Source: Nitrospinae bacterium bin107
Lineage (GTDB): Bacteria; UBA8248
Direction of reading: 5' to 3'
Length of the DNA: 64,000 nucleotides
Assembly: GCA_002238965.1 (NCBI GenBank)
Contig: MPNJ01000015.1
Span: 31,288 to 95,287 of the forward strand
Positions 16,890-25,776 of this stretch are shown here, piece after piece. The position numbers and the translations under genes are program-made. The first letter of the stretch is position 1, and every line of letters begins with the position of its first letter. The notes under the pieces were generated by a model. It made no database searches, had not been told where the DNA came from, and worked only from the letters and a program-made list of their open reading frames with translations.

Positions 16890-18422
16890 ATGGAAATCTG
16901 GCACGTCGCCTTGGGAGCCGCAGTTCTCGTATTGTGCTGCTGGTTCGCCATGAGAACGCGGATTTCGAGCCTGTCCCAGATGCTACGCAACTCCGAGATG
17001 GAAAAGGCCGACGCCCAGGCGTCCCACGCCGCAGAACTGGAGAAGAGCATGAGCCTGCGCGAGGACGTGGCGCGCCTCGAGTCCGATCTGGCGCACGAGC
17101 GAAAATCGGCGCAGGAAAAACTCGATCTGCTTCGCCGCGCGACGGAGGAGATGCGTGAGAGCTTCGGCGCGCTGAGCGCCGACGCCTTAAAGAGCAACAA
17201 CGCTTCCTTCCTCGACCTGGCCAAGTCGACCCTCGAGAAATTTCAGAGCGAGGCGAAGGGCGACCTCGAAGCGCGCCAGAAGGCGGTGGAGACCCTCGTT
17301 ACTCCCATCCGGGAATCGCTCGACAAGGTGGGCACCCAGGTAGAAGACCTCGAACGAGCCAGGCGGGAGGCCTATGGTTCTCTCACCGAGCAGGTGAAAT
17401 CCCTCGCGAGCAGCCAGAAAGAGCTTCAATCGGAGACGGGGAATCTCGTAAAGGCCCTGCGTGCGCCGAACGTGCGCGGCCGCTGGGGAGAGATGCAGCT
17501 TCGGCGCGTGGTGGAGATGGCCGGAATGGTGGCGCATTGCGACTTCGTGGAGCAGCAGACACTCGAGGGCGAGGAGGCGCGCCTGCGCCCCGACCTCATC
17601 GTGAAGCTGCCCGGCGGGAAGAACGTGGTGGTCGACGCCAAGGCGCCGCTCGACGCCTATCTCAACTCGCTCGAAGCGGATGATGAGGAGGCGCGCCGCG
17701 CCTTGTTGGGAGATCACGCGCGCCAGATTCGCGATCACATGAACCGCCTGAGTTCGAAGGCGTATTGGGATCAGTGCGAGTCAACGCCCGAGTTCGTGGC
17801 GATGTTCCTGCCCGGCGAAAGTTTCTTCAGCGCGGCGCTCGAACAGGAACCCGGACTGATAGAGGAGGGTGTGAGCCGGCAGGTGATTCTGGCGACGCCC
17901 ACGACGCTCATCGCCCTGTTGCGCGCGGTGGCCTACGGCTGGCGGCAGGAGAAGGTAGCCGAGAGCGCCCAGGCGGTAAGCGCGCTCGGTCAGGAACTCC
18001 ATGCGCGCTTGAAGACGCTGGCGAAGCATTTCGACGCCATGGGCCGGGGTCTGGACCGCGTCGTCGAAGCCTACAACAAGGCGGTGGGTTCGTATGAATC
18101 ACGCGTGCTGGTGTCGGCGAGAAAATTCGGCGAGTACGGCAGCGCGCCGGGAGGGGAGATCGGCGTGGTCTCTCCCGTGGAGAAAACCCCGCGCGCGCTG
18201 CAGGCGCGTGAGGCGGGCGAGGAGGATGACGGCACGCAAATCTTCTCCGCGGATGACTCACCCGAGCTGCTGGAAGCAGATGACGCGAACGAGGCAGAGG
18301 AGAGCGAGCGCGCCACTCCCGAGGAGGACCCCCCCCGAGCGGGCGACACGGAGGATGCGGGCGAGCCGCTCGAAGCTTATGGGGATGAGAGCGACCCGAA
18401 CTTCCTGAAGATCAGTCCCTGA
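16890..18422 (+). CDS. rmuC: DNA recombination protein RmuC
   Basis: A 510-residue RmuC homologue, a membrane-anchored predicted nuclease that limits recombination at inverted repeats. Residues 1-23 are a membrane helix, about 30-95 a coiled coil, and about 185-420 the RmuC core with VRGRWGEMQLRRVVEMAGM and RPDLIVKLPGGKNVVVDAKA. The last 90 residues are a long acidic tail not usual for the family. ATG 16890 starts directly at the membrane helix. Confidence 0.9.
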   Translation: MEIWHVALGAAVLVLCCWFAMRTRISSLSQMLRNSEMEKADAQASHAAELEKSMSLREDVARLESDLAHERKSAQEKLDLLRRATEEMRESFGALSADALKSNNASFLDLAKSTLEKFQSEAKGDLEARQKAVETLVTPIRESLDKVGTQVEDLERARREAYGSLTEQVKSLASSQKELQSETGNLVKALRAPNVRGRWGEMQLRRVVEMAGMVAHCDFVEQQTLEGEEARLRPDLIVKLPGGKNVVVDAKAPLDAYLNSLEADDEEARRALLGDHARQIRDHMNRLSSKAYWDQCESTPEFVAMFLPGESFFSAALEQEPGLIEEGVSRQVILATPTTLIALLRAVAYGWRQEKVAESAQAVSALGQELHARLKTLAKHFDAMGRGLDRVVEAYNKAVGSYESRVLVSARKFGEYGSAPGGEIGVVSPVEKTPRALQAREAGEEDDGTQIFSADDSPELLEADDANEAEESERATPEEDPPRAGDTEDAGEPLEAYGDESDPNFLKISP

Positions 18423-18440
18423 TTCGCTTCACCGAGTCAC

Positions 18441-18914
18441 CTAGAGACGCCTCAAGTAGGGGTGCTTTCTGCGCATCCCGTCCTGGAACCAGCGCGGGAA
18501 GTCGGGCCAGCGAGCCTCGATGTGGTCGAGGTCCTCCGCGTCGGGGTCCAGGTCGTTGAGCAGGAGCGTGGGCGGAAGCCGTAGCGGTAGTGTGACGACT
18601 TCGCCTCTCAGCGCGAGTATCTTTTGGGCCTTCACGAGTCGGACTCGGGCGTCTTCCGCCTCTTCGACGGCGTGAAAGCCCTTGACCACCTGGTGGAGAT
18701 AGGCGCTGAAAGCCTCCAGGTTTTTCGGGAATTCCTCGAGAGGCTCTAGGCTTTCGTGCTCGAAGTGGAGGTGTCCCTCGCGGATTTTTTCCGCAATCTC
18801 CCAGATGGGCATTTGCGCGGTGAGGGGCAGGTATTCGTCCACGATGCAGTCGGCGAGGTTGTATTTGTCCATACCCTCGAGTATGAGGTCGAAATAATAG
18901 CGGTGACAGCGCAA
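18441..18914 (-). CDS. Hypothetical protein
   Basis: A 157-residue soluble protein I do not recognise. It is rich in charged and aromatic residues (RYYFDLILEGMDKYNL; ARWPDFPRWFQDG). Translation probably begins at TTG 18914, which has GGGGAGGAG five bases upstream; the next in-frame ATG (14 codons later) has no such site. It is convergent with RmuC, with 18 bases between the stops. Confidence 0.6.
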   Translation of the reverse strand: MRCHRYYFDLILEGMDKYNLADCIVDEYLPLTAQMPIWEIAEKIREGHLHFEHESLEPLEEFPKNLEAFSAYLHQVVKGFHAVEEAEDARVRLVKAQKILALRGEVVTLPLRLPPTLLLNDLDPDAEDLDHIEARWPDFPRWFQDGMRRKHPYLRRL

Positions 18915-19083
18915 GTGGAACTCCTCCCCTCCCGAATTTCTCGCCGAGAATGTGTTTCGAGGTGGATTTTGTCAAGAGATGGGTTCATAATCTTGTAAGA
19001 TTCAATGTGGGGGCCTTCCGGTGAACCCGCTTCGTATGAATACATGGTATTTGATGGGCACAGCAATGAAGGAGAAACAAAAA

Positions 19084-19377
19084 ATGCGCAAGACCCTCGG
19101 CATGGGATGGGCGCTTCTCGCCGCCTTTCTCGTTTTGAGCGGATGCGGCGACATGGTGCCGCGCGGCGTGGAGGTGATCACGGAGCCTCCGGGCGCTACG
19201 GTCAAGCTCGGCAAGGAGAAGATAGGCAAATCGCCGGTCCTCATCCCCTGGAAAAAGATAAAGGATCATTACGCCGATACGTTCACGGTCGAAATTCTCA
19301 AGGAAGGGTATCGCCCCCATCACCTGGTGGCCGCGCAGTACGGGGGGACGATACGGGTGGCTCTCCAGAAGGAATAG
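19084..19377 (+). CDS. Lipoprotein with PEGA-like domain
   Basis: A 97-residue lipoprotein. The signal sequence ends in the lipobox LSGC with the lipidated Cys at position 21. The mature part, VEVITEPPGATVKLGKEKIG, then KSPVLIPW and a basic-aromatic end, fits a PEGA-type beta-rich surface domain. It would sit in the periplasmic face of the membrane. AAGGAG precedes ATG 19084 by ten bases. Role unknown. Confidence 0.75.
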   Translation: MRKTLGMGWALLAAFLVLSGCGDMVPRGVEVITEPPGATVKLGKEKIGKSPVLIPWKKIKDHYADTFTVEILKEGYRPHHLVAAQYGGTIRVALQKE

Positions 19378-19426
19378 TGTAGACTCTCCTTATTCTATTT
19401 CCCGTCGTCAAAGAGGCAAGACTGTT

Positions 19427-20092
19427 TTGGTACGCACACATGGCATGGGTTTGCTCGCCGAGTTGTTCGACTTCGCGGAAGGCGAGGAGGCGGAAGCAAG
19501 CGCGTGGCTCAATGAGGTTCGCCTATCGCGGATGCTCGAAGTCCCGGGCGTGAGCGGAGGGGCGAGCTATGAGGTGATAGACGGCGCGCCGCGCTTTCTG
19601 AACCTCGTGGAGGCGGAGAACGTCCACGTATACTATGGCGAGGAGTTCGCCTCGCTCATGGATTCGGCCGAGATGGGCTCCTCCGTCGCTCCGACGATCC
19701 ATATCCGCCTCGTCAGCGCGCAGGTCTATCCCGGCTTGCCGGGCCGGCCGCCGGATTTCCCCTCGGTGGAGGCGGCGGGTCTCGGCCCCGTTATTCAGTT
19801 CGGCAGAATCAACGTGCCCCAGGACAGGCTCGCCGATTTCAACGGCTGGTATTCACGGGATCGCGGCCCCCTTTGCGAGAAGGTGCCGGGGGTGAGGCGC
19901 ATGCGCCGCTACAGCCCCGTGGAGGGGGAGCGGCTCATGATCGTCCTCTATGAGATGGAGGATGAATCCGTGCGCGAAACGCCGGAGTGGAAGCACATGA
20001 ACGCCTCCGAGTGGACGTCGCGCGTGAGGAGCTACTACCGCCAGGAGCCGGGCTCCCCCGGCGTCTACAGGCGAATGGGCTACGCCCGATAG
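19427..20092 (+). CDS. Hypothetical protein, two ferredoxin-like (dimeric alpha/beta barrel) repeats
   Basis: A 221-residue protein whose halves resemble each other in layout: a strand-helix-strand unit near the N-terminus (AELFDFAEGEEAEASAWLNE; RMLEVPGVSGGASYEV) and again at about residue 120 (IQFGRINVPQDRLADFNGW; CEKVPGVRRMRRYS). This is typical of the dimeric alpha/beta barrel superfamily (EthD, Dabb). TTG 19427 (GAGG ten bases upstream) or ATG 19445 may be the start. Function unknown. Confidence 0.6.
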   Translation: MVRTHGMGLLAELFDFAEGEEAEASAWLNEVRLSRMLEVPGVSGGASYEVIDGAPRFLNLVEAENVHVYYGEEFASLMDSAEMGSSVAPTIHIRLVSAQVYPGLPGRPPDFPSVEAAGLGPVIQFGRINVPQDRLADFNGWYSRDRGPLCEKVPGVRRMRRYSPVEGERLMIVLYEMEDESVRETPEWKHMNASEWTSRVRSYYRQEPGSPGVYRRMGYAR

Positions 20093-20583
20093 CGGCCCAG
20101 CGGCTCTTCTCCGGCGTTATTCTTCAAGCGAAGGGCGCACCAGACGACCCTGCCGATAATTTTATCTTCCATTGTTTCTCCGGTCGCCAGTTCCCATAAT
20201 TCTGCACGAAACGCCGCGCGATTCGCCGGGATGAGGGCCATGCGCCTCGCGTCGATCACCTCGACGTGTTTGACCGCGCACTGCCCGTCCGCCCCGTGCA
20301 GAGCGTAAAGGCCGTTTCGGCGCGGCGTCTTGTCGCTCAAATCGATGAGGACGAAGCAGCCCTCCGGAAGCAGCGGCTCCATGCTGTCGTCCTGAATCTC
20401 GGCCCCGGCGTAATTTTCCGCGTCGAAGCCGAACGCATCGCGCGGGAGCAGCAGCAAGTCCAGGGCTTCCGCATCCACGAAGCGCGCATTTACGCCCGCA
20501 CCGCTACGTACATGACCGGGGCGTGGCCCGACTTTCTCGCGCGCCACCCATTTTCCTCCGGTGGACATCGAGTGAAGCGGCAT
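20080..20583 (-). CDS. S24/LexA-type serine peptidase domain protein lacking a DNA-binding domain
   Basis: A 167-residue protein with the LexA/CI C-terminal fold. The nucleophile is in DDSMEPLLPEGCFVLIDLSD and the general-base Lys in QCAVKHVE. In LexA and phage repressors this domain cuts its own hinge when RecA is active, and the same fold is used by UmuD. The N-terminal 50 residues are basic but show no helix-turn-helix. It may be a UmuD-like protein or a partial repressor. It overlaps the convergent gene at 19427 by 13 bases. Confidence 0.7.
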   Translation of the reverse strand: MPLHSMSTGGKWVAREKVGPRPGHVRSGAGVNARFVDAEALDLLLLPRDAFGFDAENYAGAEIQDDSMEPLLPEGCFVLIDLSDKTPRRNGLYALHGADGQCAVKHVEVIDARRMALIPANRAAFRAELWELATGETMEDKIIGRVVWCALRLKNNAGEEPLGRYRA

Positions 20584-20664
20584 GGTACGTGAACCGGCGG
20601 ACGCGCAGGGCGCACGTCCGCCGGGGTCGTAATAAATTCTCTTCGCCAGATTTCTCCGTCGTCC

Positions 20665-21447
20665 CTAGCGGGGGAAGCGGCTGAAGTCGGGCGGCCTTTT
20701 CTCCTTGAACGCGTTCATTCCCTCGACGGATTGCTCGTTGTTCCACACAGCGTTCAGTAGTTCGCTGCCGTGCATCCAGGAGGGGTAGTGGAGGTCGCCC
20801 AGGAAGTTCAGGTTCGTCTTCATGTAGCGCAGGGTGGCCGGGGCGTGGGAGTTGATGGTGGCGCACCACTCCTCGGTCGTCTTCTCGAGTTTGTCATCCG
20901 GCACGACTTCGTTGATGAGGCCGACTTCCTTGGCCTCCTGCGCCGGGTAGCGCTTGGCCAGGAACAGCATCTCGCGCGCCCTGCGATCGCCCATCAGAAG
21001 CGGGAGGTACTGCGTGGCGCCCACCACGGGCAGCGCGCCCACGCGCGCGCCCGATTGGCCGAATGTCGCGTTCTCGCTCGCGATGCAGAGGTCGCAGTAG
21101 AGCTGCCACTCGTTGCCGCCGCCGATGCACCAGCCGCGCACCATGGCGATGGTGGGCTTGCCCGAGTTCCTGAGCGTCATGCACAGACGCCGCATCTTGT
21201 TGTTCCAGATGTGGCCCGTCTGGTAGTTCAGCCCCAGCATCATGTCCATGTCGCCGCCCGAGGAGAAGTTCCCGTTCAGGCCGTACATGACGCCCACGCC
21301 GATATCGGGGTCCTCATCGAGCCGCGTGAAGGCTTCGATGACTTCGTTGATCATCTGGAAATTCATCGCATTCAGCGTTTTGGGGCGGTTGAGCCCCACC
21401 CAGAGGGTTTTGTCCCTGACCTCTACGACGGTTACTCTTTCCGACAT
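20665..21447 (-). CDS. Enoyl-CoA hydratase/isomerase family protein (MenB/BamA-like)
   Basis: A 260-residue crotonase. The oxyanion-hole parts are SSGGDMDMMLG and GWCIGGGNEWQLYCDL, and CIASENATFGQSGARVGALP is the FGQ-G segment typical of MenB and ring hydrolases such as BamA rather than plain enoyl-CoA hydratases. ATG 21447 has AAGGAG nine bases upstream; an in-frame TTG two codons earlier is unlikely. Reaction not determinable: ring closure, ring opening or hydration of a CoA ester. Confidence 0.82.
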   Translation of the reverse strand: MSERVTVVEVRDKTLWVGLNRPKTLNAMNFQMINEVIEAFTRLDEDPDIGVGVMYGLNGNFSSGGDMDMMLGLNYQTGHIWNNKMRRLCMTLRNSGKPTIAMVRGWCIGGGNEWQLYCDLCIASENATFGQSGARVGALPVVGATQYLPLLMGDRRAREMLFLAKRYPAQEAKEVGLINEVVPDDKLEKTTEEWCATINSHAPATLRYMKTNLNFLGDLHYPSWMHGSELLNAVWNNEQSVEGMNAFKEKRPPDFSRFPR

Positions 21448-21574
21448 GTTCAAAATCTCCTTCTTGTCCGCCGCTCCGTGCGGACGCCTTGTTGAATGGA
21501 ATTGTCCCGGTGGTCTTTGACCAGAGTCCTTATTTTCACATACGCCGCATCGATTTTCCAGGTCGGCGCGACAT

Positions 21575-22411
21575 CTACCAGAACCACTCGCTCGCCCCCT
21601 TGTAGAGAAGCTGTAGAGAGACGAGCGTCATCAGTACCGCCAGAATCCGCGTGAGGGTGAGGGATTTCACCCGGTGCGAGATGGCGGCTCCCGCCTGCGC
21701 GCCAACGATTATCCCGATCGCGAGGGGAAGAATCACGCTCTTCATCGCGTGGAGGTTGCCGAGGATGAAATGAAACGCCACAGCGAGCGCGGTGGTGAAG
21801 AGAAGCTCGCACTGCGAGGTGGCGGTGGCGATGTGGGGAGGAATCCTCAAGATTCGTATCATCAGCGGCACGTGCATGGGGCCGCCCCCGATGCCCAGAA
21901 ACGTCGCCAGAAAGCCCACGATGGAGCTTAAGGCTGCGCCGAGCCGGAAGCGGAAGGCGTATTCATAGACTTTGCCATGGCTGTCCACGATGCGCCTGTG
22001 CGCCAGCGCGCCGATGCCGCCGGGGCTCTCGCGCGTCGCCTCGAAGGGAGGCGGCGGGTTGATGATGGAGATGCAAAGGATCAGCAAGGCCATTCCCAGC
22101 AGGAAGTCGAACGGCCCCCGCGCGACCTCGCTCGTGGCGAAGACGCCGATTATCGCCCCGACCGAACCGGCCAGCGCGAAAGAGACGCTCGTCTTGATGT
22201 CGATTCGCTTTTGGCGGTAATAGGCGACCGAGCCGGAAAGGGCGTTCAGGCAGACCACGCTGAGTGAAGTGGCAGCGATGACTTCCGAGGGCTGGTCGGT
22301 GAAGATCAGCAGGAGAAGGGGAGTGAGGATGAAGCCGCCGCCCGCGCCCACCAGCGTGCCCAGCACGCCTACCCCTAAGCCCATCGCCAGGAACTGAATG
22401 AAAAAAAGCAT
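21575..22411 (-). CDS. TauE/SafE family membrane permease
   Basis: A 278-residue integral membrane protein with about eight hydrophobic segments in two similar halves, each opening with a glycine-rich motif (GTLVGAGGGFILTPLLL; GFLATFLGIGGGPMHVPLM). Family members export sulfite, sulfoacetate or related organosulfur anions. ATG 22411 has AGGAAGG six bases upstream. It lies 127 bp downstream of, and on the same strand as, the crotonase start region but is not clearly one operon. Confidence 0.85.
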   Translation of the reverse strand: MLFFIQFLAMGLGVGVLGTLVGAGGGFILTPLLLLIFTDQPSEVIAATSLSVVCLNALSGSVAYYRQKRIDIKTSVSFALAGSVGAIIGVFATSEVARGPFDFLLGMALLILCISIINPPPPFEATRESPGGIGALAHRRIVDSHGKVYEYAFRFRLGAALSSIVGFLATFLGIGGGPMHVPLMIRILRIPPHIATATSQCELLFTTALAVAFHFILGNLHAMKSVILPLAIGIIVGAQAGAAISHRVKSLTLTRILAVLMTLVSLQLLYKGASEWFW

Positions 22412-22651
22412 CAAAAACCTTCCTAAAGGTTCATTATCTTCGTCGAGGCGCTTTGGGAGGCTTCGGGAGGCGATGCGTCTTTGGGACTCGCTTGTCCTGC
22501 CTTGCGCTGGTGGGGCAAGAGTCTAATACAGGATAAAGGCGAAAGACAATTTCATCCGGTCAAAATCTCTTGCCTCTCGGGTTTCGTTCCGGCCTCGCCG
22601 GACGAGTGAAATCATAATCATGGAAGAATGGTTACGCCATAAATGCCTTCA

Positions 22652-22902
22652 AGGGCTGTTGAAAAAGCCTCGTCAAAGGCAGCGAACGCTCCCTCCCCGG
22701 TCGCGTTCGACCCACGCAAACCGCCAACGCCTCTTTCCTCACCCTGAGTAGCCGCCGAAGGTAGAACGCGGCTGAGAAAGGAGCGTTTGTATCGAAGGGC
22801 GAGGGGAGTCGAACGCCTCGCGCCGGGGCGAGAGGGCATCCTTCGATACGCGGCTTCGCCGCTATTCAGGATGAGGCGGAGAGGTCTTTTTCAACGACCC
22901 CA
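22652..22902. repeat. MITE-like repeat copy 3
   Basis: It begins GGGCTGTTGAAAAAGCCTC and ends GAGGTCTTTTTCAACGACCCC; the ends are inverted copies. Internal sequence contains CGAACGCTCCCT and GAAGGGCGAGGGGAGTCGAA with matching inverted stretches (TATCGAAGG and CCTTCGATA). AGGGGGAGTGGTTCT just outside (22905-22919) is also found at 111-125. The interval 22412-23047 has no gene. Confidence 0.55.
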
Positions 22903-23047
22903 AAAGGGGGAGTGGTTCTTTTTCATCAGATGTCATTGACCCTCAAGGAATGAGAGAGGCCCTGGCAGTTTCGCAAATCAGCCCTTCGGGGTAGAATCAA
23001 TTTCTTTGGGAAATGAGGATTACCATCTTCTTCGGGAGGATGTGAAG

Positions 23048-24127
23048 ATGATCGTTCCACTCGATACCCCCGTGGAGACGCGGGCCGAGAATTTCAGGAA
23101 TGTTCTTGATTTCGATGAATCGGCGGCCTACCGCGCGCTCCAGGAGACGAAACAGGTTTACCCCGAAGCGGAAGCCCCGCCCCTTCGCCCGCCCAGGCTC
23201 AAGCGAGAGGGCAGGAGCCTCGTGGCCATGGTGCGCGGGGAGACGCGCGATGAGGCCATACGCCTGGCGGTGGAAAAACTGGGCGGGGTCCGGCATATCA
23301 TCGATTCGGCAGCACCCGCTCTCCTGAAACCCAACTTCAATTCCGCCGATCCGTTCCCGGCCTCGACTCATCCCGATACGCTCGAGACCGTCGTCGCGCT
23401 CCTGAAAGATGCGGGTTGTGAGGAACTGGCCGTGGGCGAGATGGGCGGACTCCTCTCCCTGCCTGCGCGCGGGAACTTCGAGCGCTGGGGGATGAACGAT
23501 TTTCAGGAGCGAACCGGCGTGAGCCTCCTTCGCTTCGACGAGGAGCCCTGGGTGAAGGCCCGCGTTCCTGAGGCGATTCGCTGGGGCGGCTGGGTGCACT
23601 GCATCGAGCGCCTCATGACGCCCGGTCAGCACGTCGTCAACCTGCCCACCATGAAGAGTCACGGCGGCGGGCCGCGCTTCAGTCTCTCGCTCAAGAACGT
23701 CTACGGGTTCGTGCATCCGAGGGATCGCGTTCGCGCGCATTTCGTCTCCCAGATGGCGGAGATGATCATGGAGACGAACCTGCTCTACTCGCCCTCCCTC
23801 ATCGTGCTCGACGGCACGAAGTGCTGGATATCGGGCGGTCCCTACACCGGGGAGGAGCGCGAACCGAACGTGATCATCGCAGGGGATGACCGGGTCGCCG
23901 TGGACGTCGTGGGCGCATCGGTGGTGCGCGCCATGGGGTCCGAACTCCTGCGCGATTACCCCGTCTGGTCGCACCGCCAGATCAGGCGCGCGGTCGAACT
24001 CGGGCTCGGAGCGAGCGGACCCGAAGAGGTGGAAGTCATTACCGAGGATACGACGGGCGCCGCCGATTTCTCGGAACTTGCGGATCAGGTGCAGGCGTTT
24101 GCAGAGGAGCCGGATCCGGGCGGTTGA
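23048..24127 (+). CDS. DUF362 domain-containing protein
   Basis: A 359-residue protein with the DUF362 layout: LLKPNFNSADPFPASTHPDT, a middle NLPTMKSHGGG and a late LIVLDGTKCWISGG. Some relatives carry iron-sulfur domains, but here no ferredoxin-type cysteine cluster is seen. The biochemical role is unknown. ATG 23048 is chosen because GGGAGG lies eight bases before it; an earlier ATG at 23006 is not preceded by a site. The tRNA gene follows 100 bp downstream. Confidence 0.8.
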   Translation: MIVPLDTPVETRAENFRNVLDFDESAAYRALQETKQVYPEAEAPPLRPPRLKREGRSLVAMVRGETRDEAIRLAVEKLGGVRHIIDSAAPALLKPNFNSADPFPASTHPDTLETVVALLKDAGCEELAVGEMGGLLSLPARGNFERWGMNDFQERTGVSLLRFDEEPWVKARVPEAIRWGGWVHCIERLMTPGQHVVNLPTMKSHGGGPRFSLSLKNVYGFVHPRDRVRAHFVSQMAEMIMETNLLYSPSLIVLDGTKCWISGGPYTGEEREPNVIIAGDDRVAVDVVGASVVRAMGSELLRDYPVWSHRQIRRAVELGLGASGPEEVEVITEDTTGAADFSELADQVQAFAEEPDPGG

Positions 24128-24226
24128 GACGCTTCATTCCTCTCACTCCAGCGTTGACGAGGGCGCGCGGTTTCCGCTACATTCCTTCGCGCACCCTTCG
24201 GGGGTTTCAGGAAAATCCTCCTGTAT

Positions 24227-24302
24227 GGGGCTGTAGCTCAGCTGGGAGAGCGCATGACTGGCAGTCATGAGGTCAGGGGTTCGATCCCCCTCAGCTCCAC
24301 CA
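24227..24302 (+). tRNA. tRNA-Ala (GGC), integration target
   Basis: Complete cloverleaf: acceptor GGGGCTG pairs with CAGCTCC, D-arm GCTC-AGCTGGGA-GAGC, anticodon stem CATGA/TCATG with loop CTGGCAG (anticodon GGC, reading GCC), T-arm AGGGG-TTCGATC-CCCCT and encoded CCA. The 3' 19 bases are the left attachment site of the downstream element, so integration keeps the tRNA intact. Confidence 0.97.
24284..24302 (+). other. attL core (tRNA 3' end)
   Basis: ATCCCCCTCAGCTCCACCA, identical to 33841-33859. The bases on each side differ, so the shared core is exactly 19 bp and covers the T-arm 3' strand, acceptor strand and CCA of tRNA-Ala. Confidence 0.92.
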
Positions 24303-24440
24303 CCAACCATCCCAGCAACCCATTGAAAAGACACCATCTTCCACCAAAACACCTTGATTTACAGTCATTTAGCCTTGTCGCCCATTGTCTTGTATTGTCC
24401 CCTATGGTTTGCTAGCATAGCCTTGAAAGTGGCATTTTTT

Positions 24441-24467
24441 GTGGGCAGGGTGGGCAGATTGTGGGCA
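24441..24467 (+). promoter_or_regulatory. Iterated GTGGGCA motif, possible integrase arm sites (left)
   Basis: GTGGGCA occurs at 24441, 24450 and 24461. The middle unit lies in GTGGGCAGATTGTGG (24450-24464), which recurs exactly at 33766-33780 near the other end. Tyrosine recombinases of this kind bind short arm repeats beside each att core, which fits the positions. The function is inferred. Confidence 0.45.
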
Positions 24468-24483
24468 TACAGGGGGGCAGGGC

Positions 24484-25620
24484 ATGAAATTAACACACAC
24501 CAAAATCAGGAATCTTTCCCAGCCGGGCAGGTACACCGACGCCGCAGGGTTACACCTTCGCGTGAACAAGGGCGGCTCCAAGGTCTTCATTCTCCGCAAG
24601 GTAGTGCGGGGAAAAAGGAAAGATATACCGCTCGGGCAATGGCCCGATCTCACCTTGGCCGAAGCGAGGGTGAAGGCCTCTGAACTGCGCCTTTCGATCC
24701 TGCAAGGCGAATTCAAGCAAGAGAGAAAACGCGAGACGCCGACATTCAGGGAAGCGGCGGCGGAAGTGTACGACCTCTACAAGCCGCGCTGGAAAAATGA
24801 AAAGCACACAAAAAATTGGTGGCAATCGATGGAAAAATACGCCTTCGCTTCTATAGGCGATATGCGAGTGGATGAAGTAGCACGGGCGGACATTATCAGA
24901 ATCTTAAAGCCGATCTGGGTGAGCCGTGCGGAGCGAGCGCGGAGACTACGCCAACGGATGCGATCTGTTTTCAGGTGGTGCGAGGGCAACGATTACATTT
25001 CATCGAATCCATGCGGCGAAGGGCTGGACGGCGTACTGCCACAGGTACCACGTTCTCAAAATCGTTTCCGTTCGCTTCCCTATCAGGAACTTCCCGGAGC
25101 CTTGGCGAAGGTGGAAGCATCGGGTGCCAGCTTATCGGCGAGGCTTTGTTTCCAGTTTCTCGCTCTCCTCGCTCTCCGGTCAGGCGAGGCAAGGAATTTG
25201 ACGTGGAACATGGTCGATGAGGAGCGAGCCTTGCTCATCATTCCGGGAGAGTCGATGAAGATGAATCAGGAATATCGCTCGCCCTTGAGCGATGAGGTTC
25301 TCAGCATACTCGCAAGGGCGCGGGAACTCGGCGATGAGGGCCTATGCTTCCCAAGTCCGCACGGGCGCGAGCGTCCGCTTTCGGATATGTCCTTGATGGC
25401 GATGCTCCGCCGCGTCGGCCTTCGGGAGCGCATGACGGCGCACGGATGCAGGCACTCCTTCAAAAGCTGGGCGAGCGAACAGGGCTACGACTGGCAACTC
25501 TCAGAACTGCAGCTTGCGCATCGACTGCCGGGACTTCAGGAGGTCTACATGACGACCGACCTACTCGATAGGCGCCGCGAAATGATGGCCGCGTGGGGAA
25601 AATTTTTGGCCGAAAATTGA
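24484..25620 (+). CDS. int: Tyrosine integrase, P4 type
   Basis: A 378-residue recombinase. The N-terminal arm-binding domain is of the P4/DUF4102 type (YTDAAGLHLRVNKGGSKVF; GQWPDLTLAEAR), followed by a SAM-like core-binding part. Catalytic residues: Arg in LALRSGEARNLTW, His-x-x-Arg in HGCRHSFKSW, His in LQLAHRLPG and Tyr in EVYMTTDLLDRR. P4-type integrases typically use tRNA genes, as here: it starts 182 bp from the tRNA end and reads away from it. Confidence 0.93.
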   Translation: MKLTHTKIRNLSQPGRYTDAAGLHLRVNKGGSKVFILRKVVRGKRKDIPLGQWPDLTLAEARVKASELRLSILQGEFKQERKRETPTFREAAAEVYDLYKPRWKNEKHTKNWWQSMEKYAFASIGDMRVDEVARADIIRILKPIWVSRAERARRLRQRMRSVFRWCEGNDYISSNPCGEGLDGVLPQVPRSQNRFRSLPYQELPGALAKVEASGASLSARLCFQFLALLALRSGEARNLTWNMVDEERALLIIPGESMKMNQEYRSPLSDEVLSILARARELGDEGLCFPSPHGRERPLSDMSLMAMLRRVGLRERMTAHGCRHSFKSWASEQGYDWQLSELQLAHRLPGLQEVYMTTDLLDRRREMMAAWGKFLAEN

Positions 25621-25737
25621 GAGGCTTAGTAAAATATCTTCAATCGAAGCGGTTGATTTTCCTTCCGCTGTAATTTTCACCACACAAAGTTAAAGAAATA
25701 ATACTAACAATATCAATGACTTATGAGATATTTTTTG

Positions 25738-25766
25738 TTGACACTTCGTGTCGCTTCGCATATCAT
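25738..25766 (+). promoter_or_regulatory. Strong promoter of the AlpA-like gene
   Basis: Consensus -35 TTGACA at 25738-25743, a spacer of exactly 17 bases, then TATCAT at 25761-25766. The expected transcript start (about 25773) is only three or four bases before ATG 25777, so the mRNA would be nearly leaderless. Confidence 0.7.
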
Positions 25767-25776
25767 CGCGCTCATT

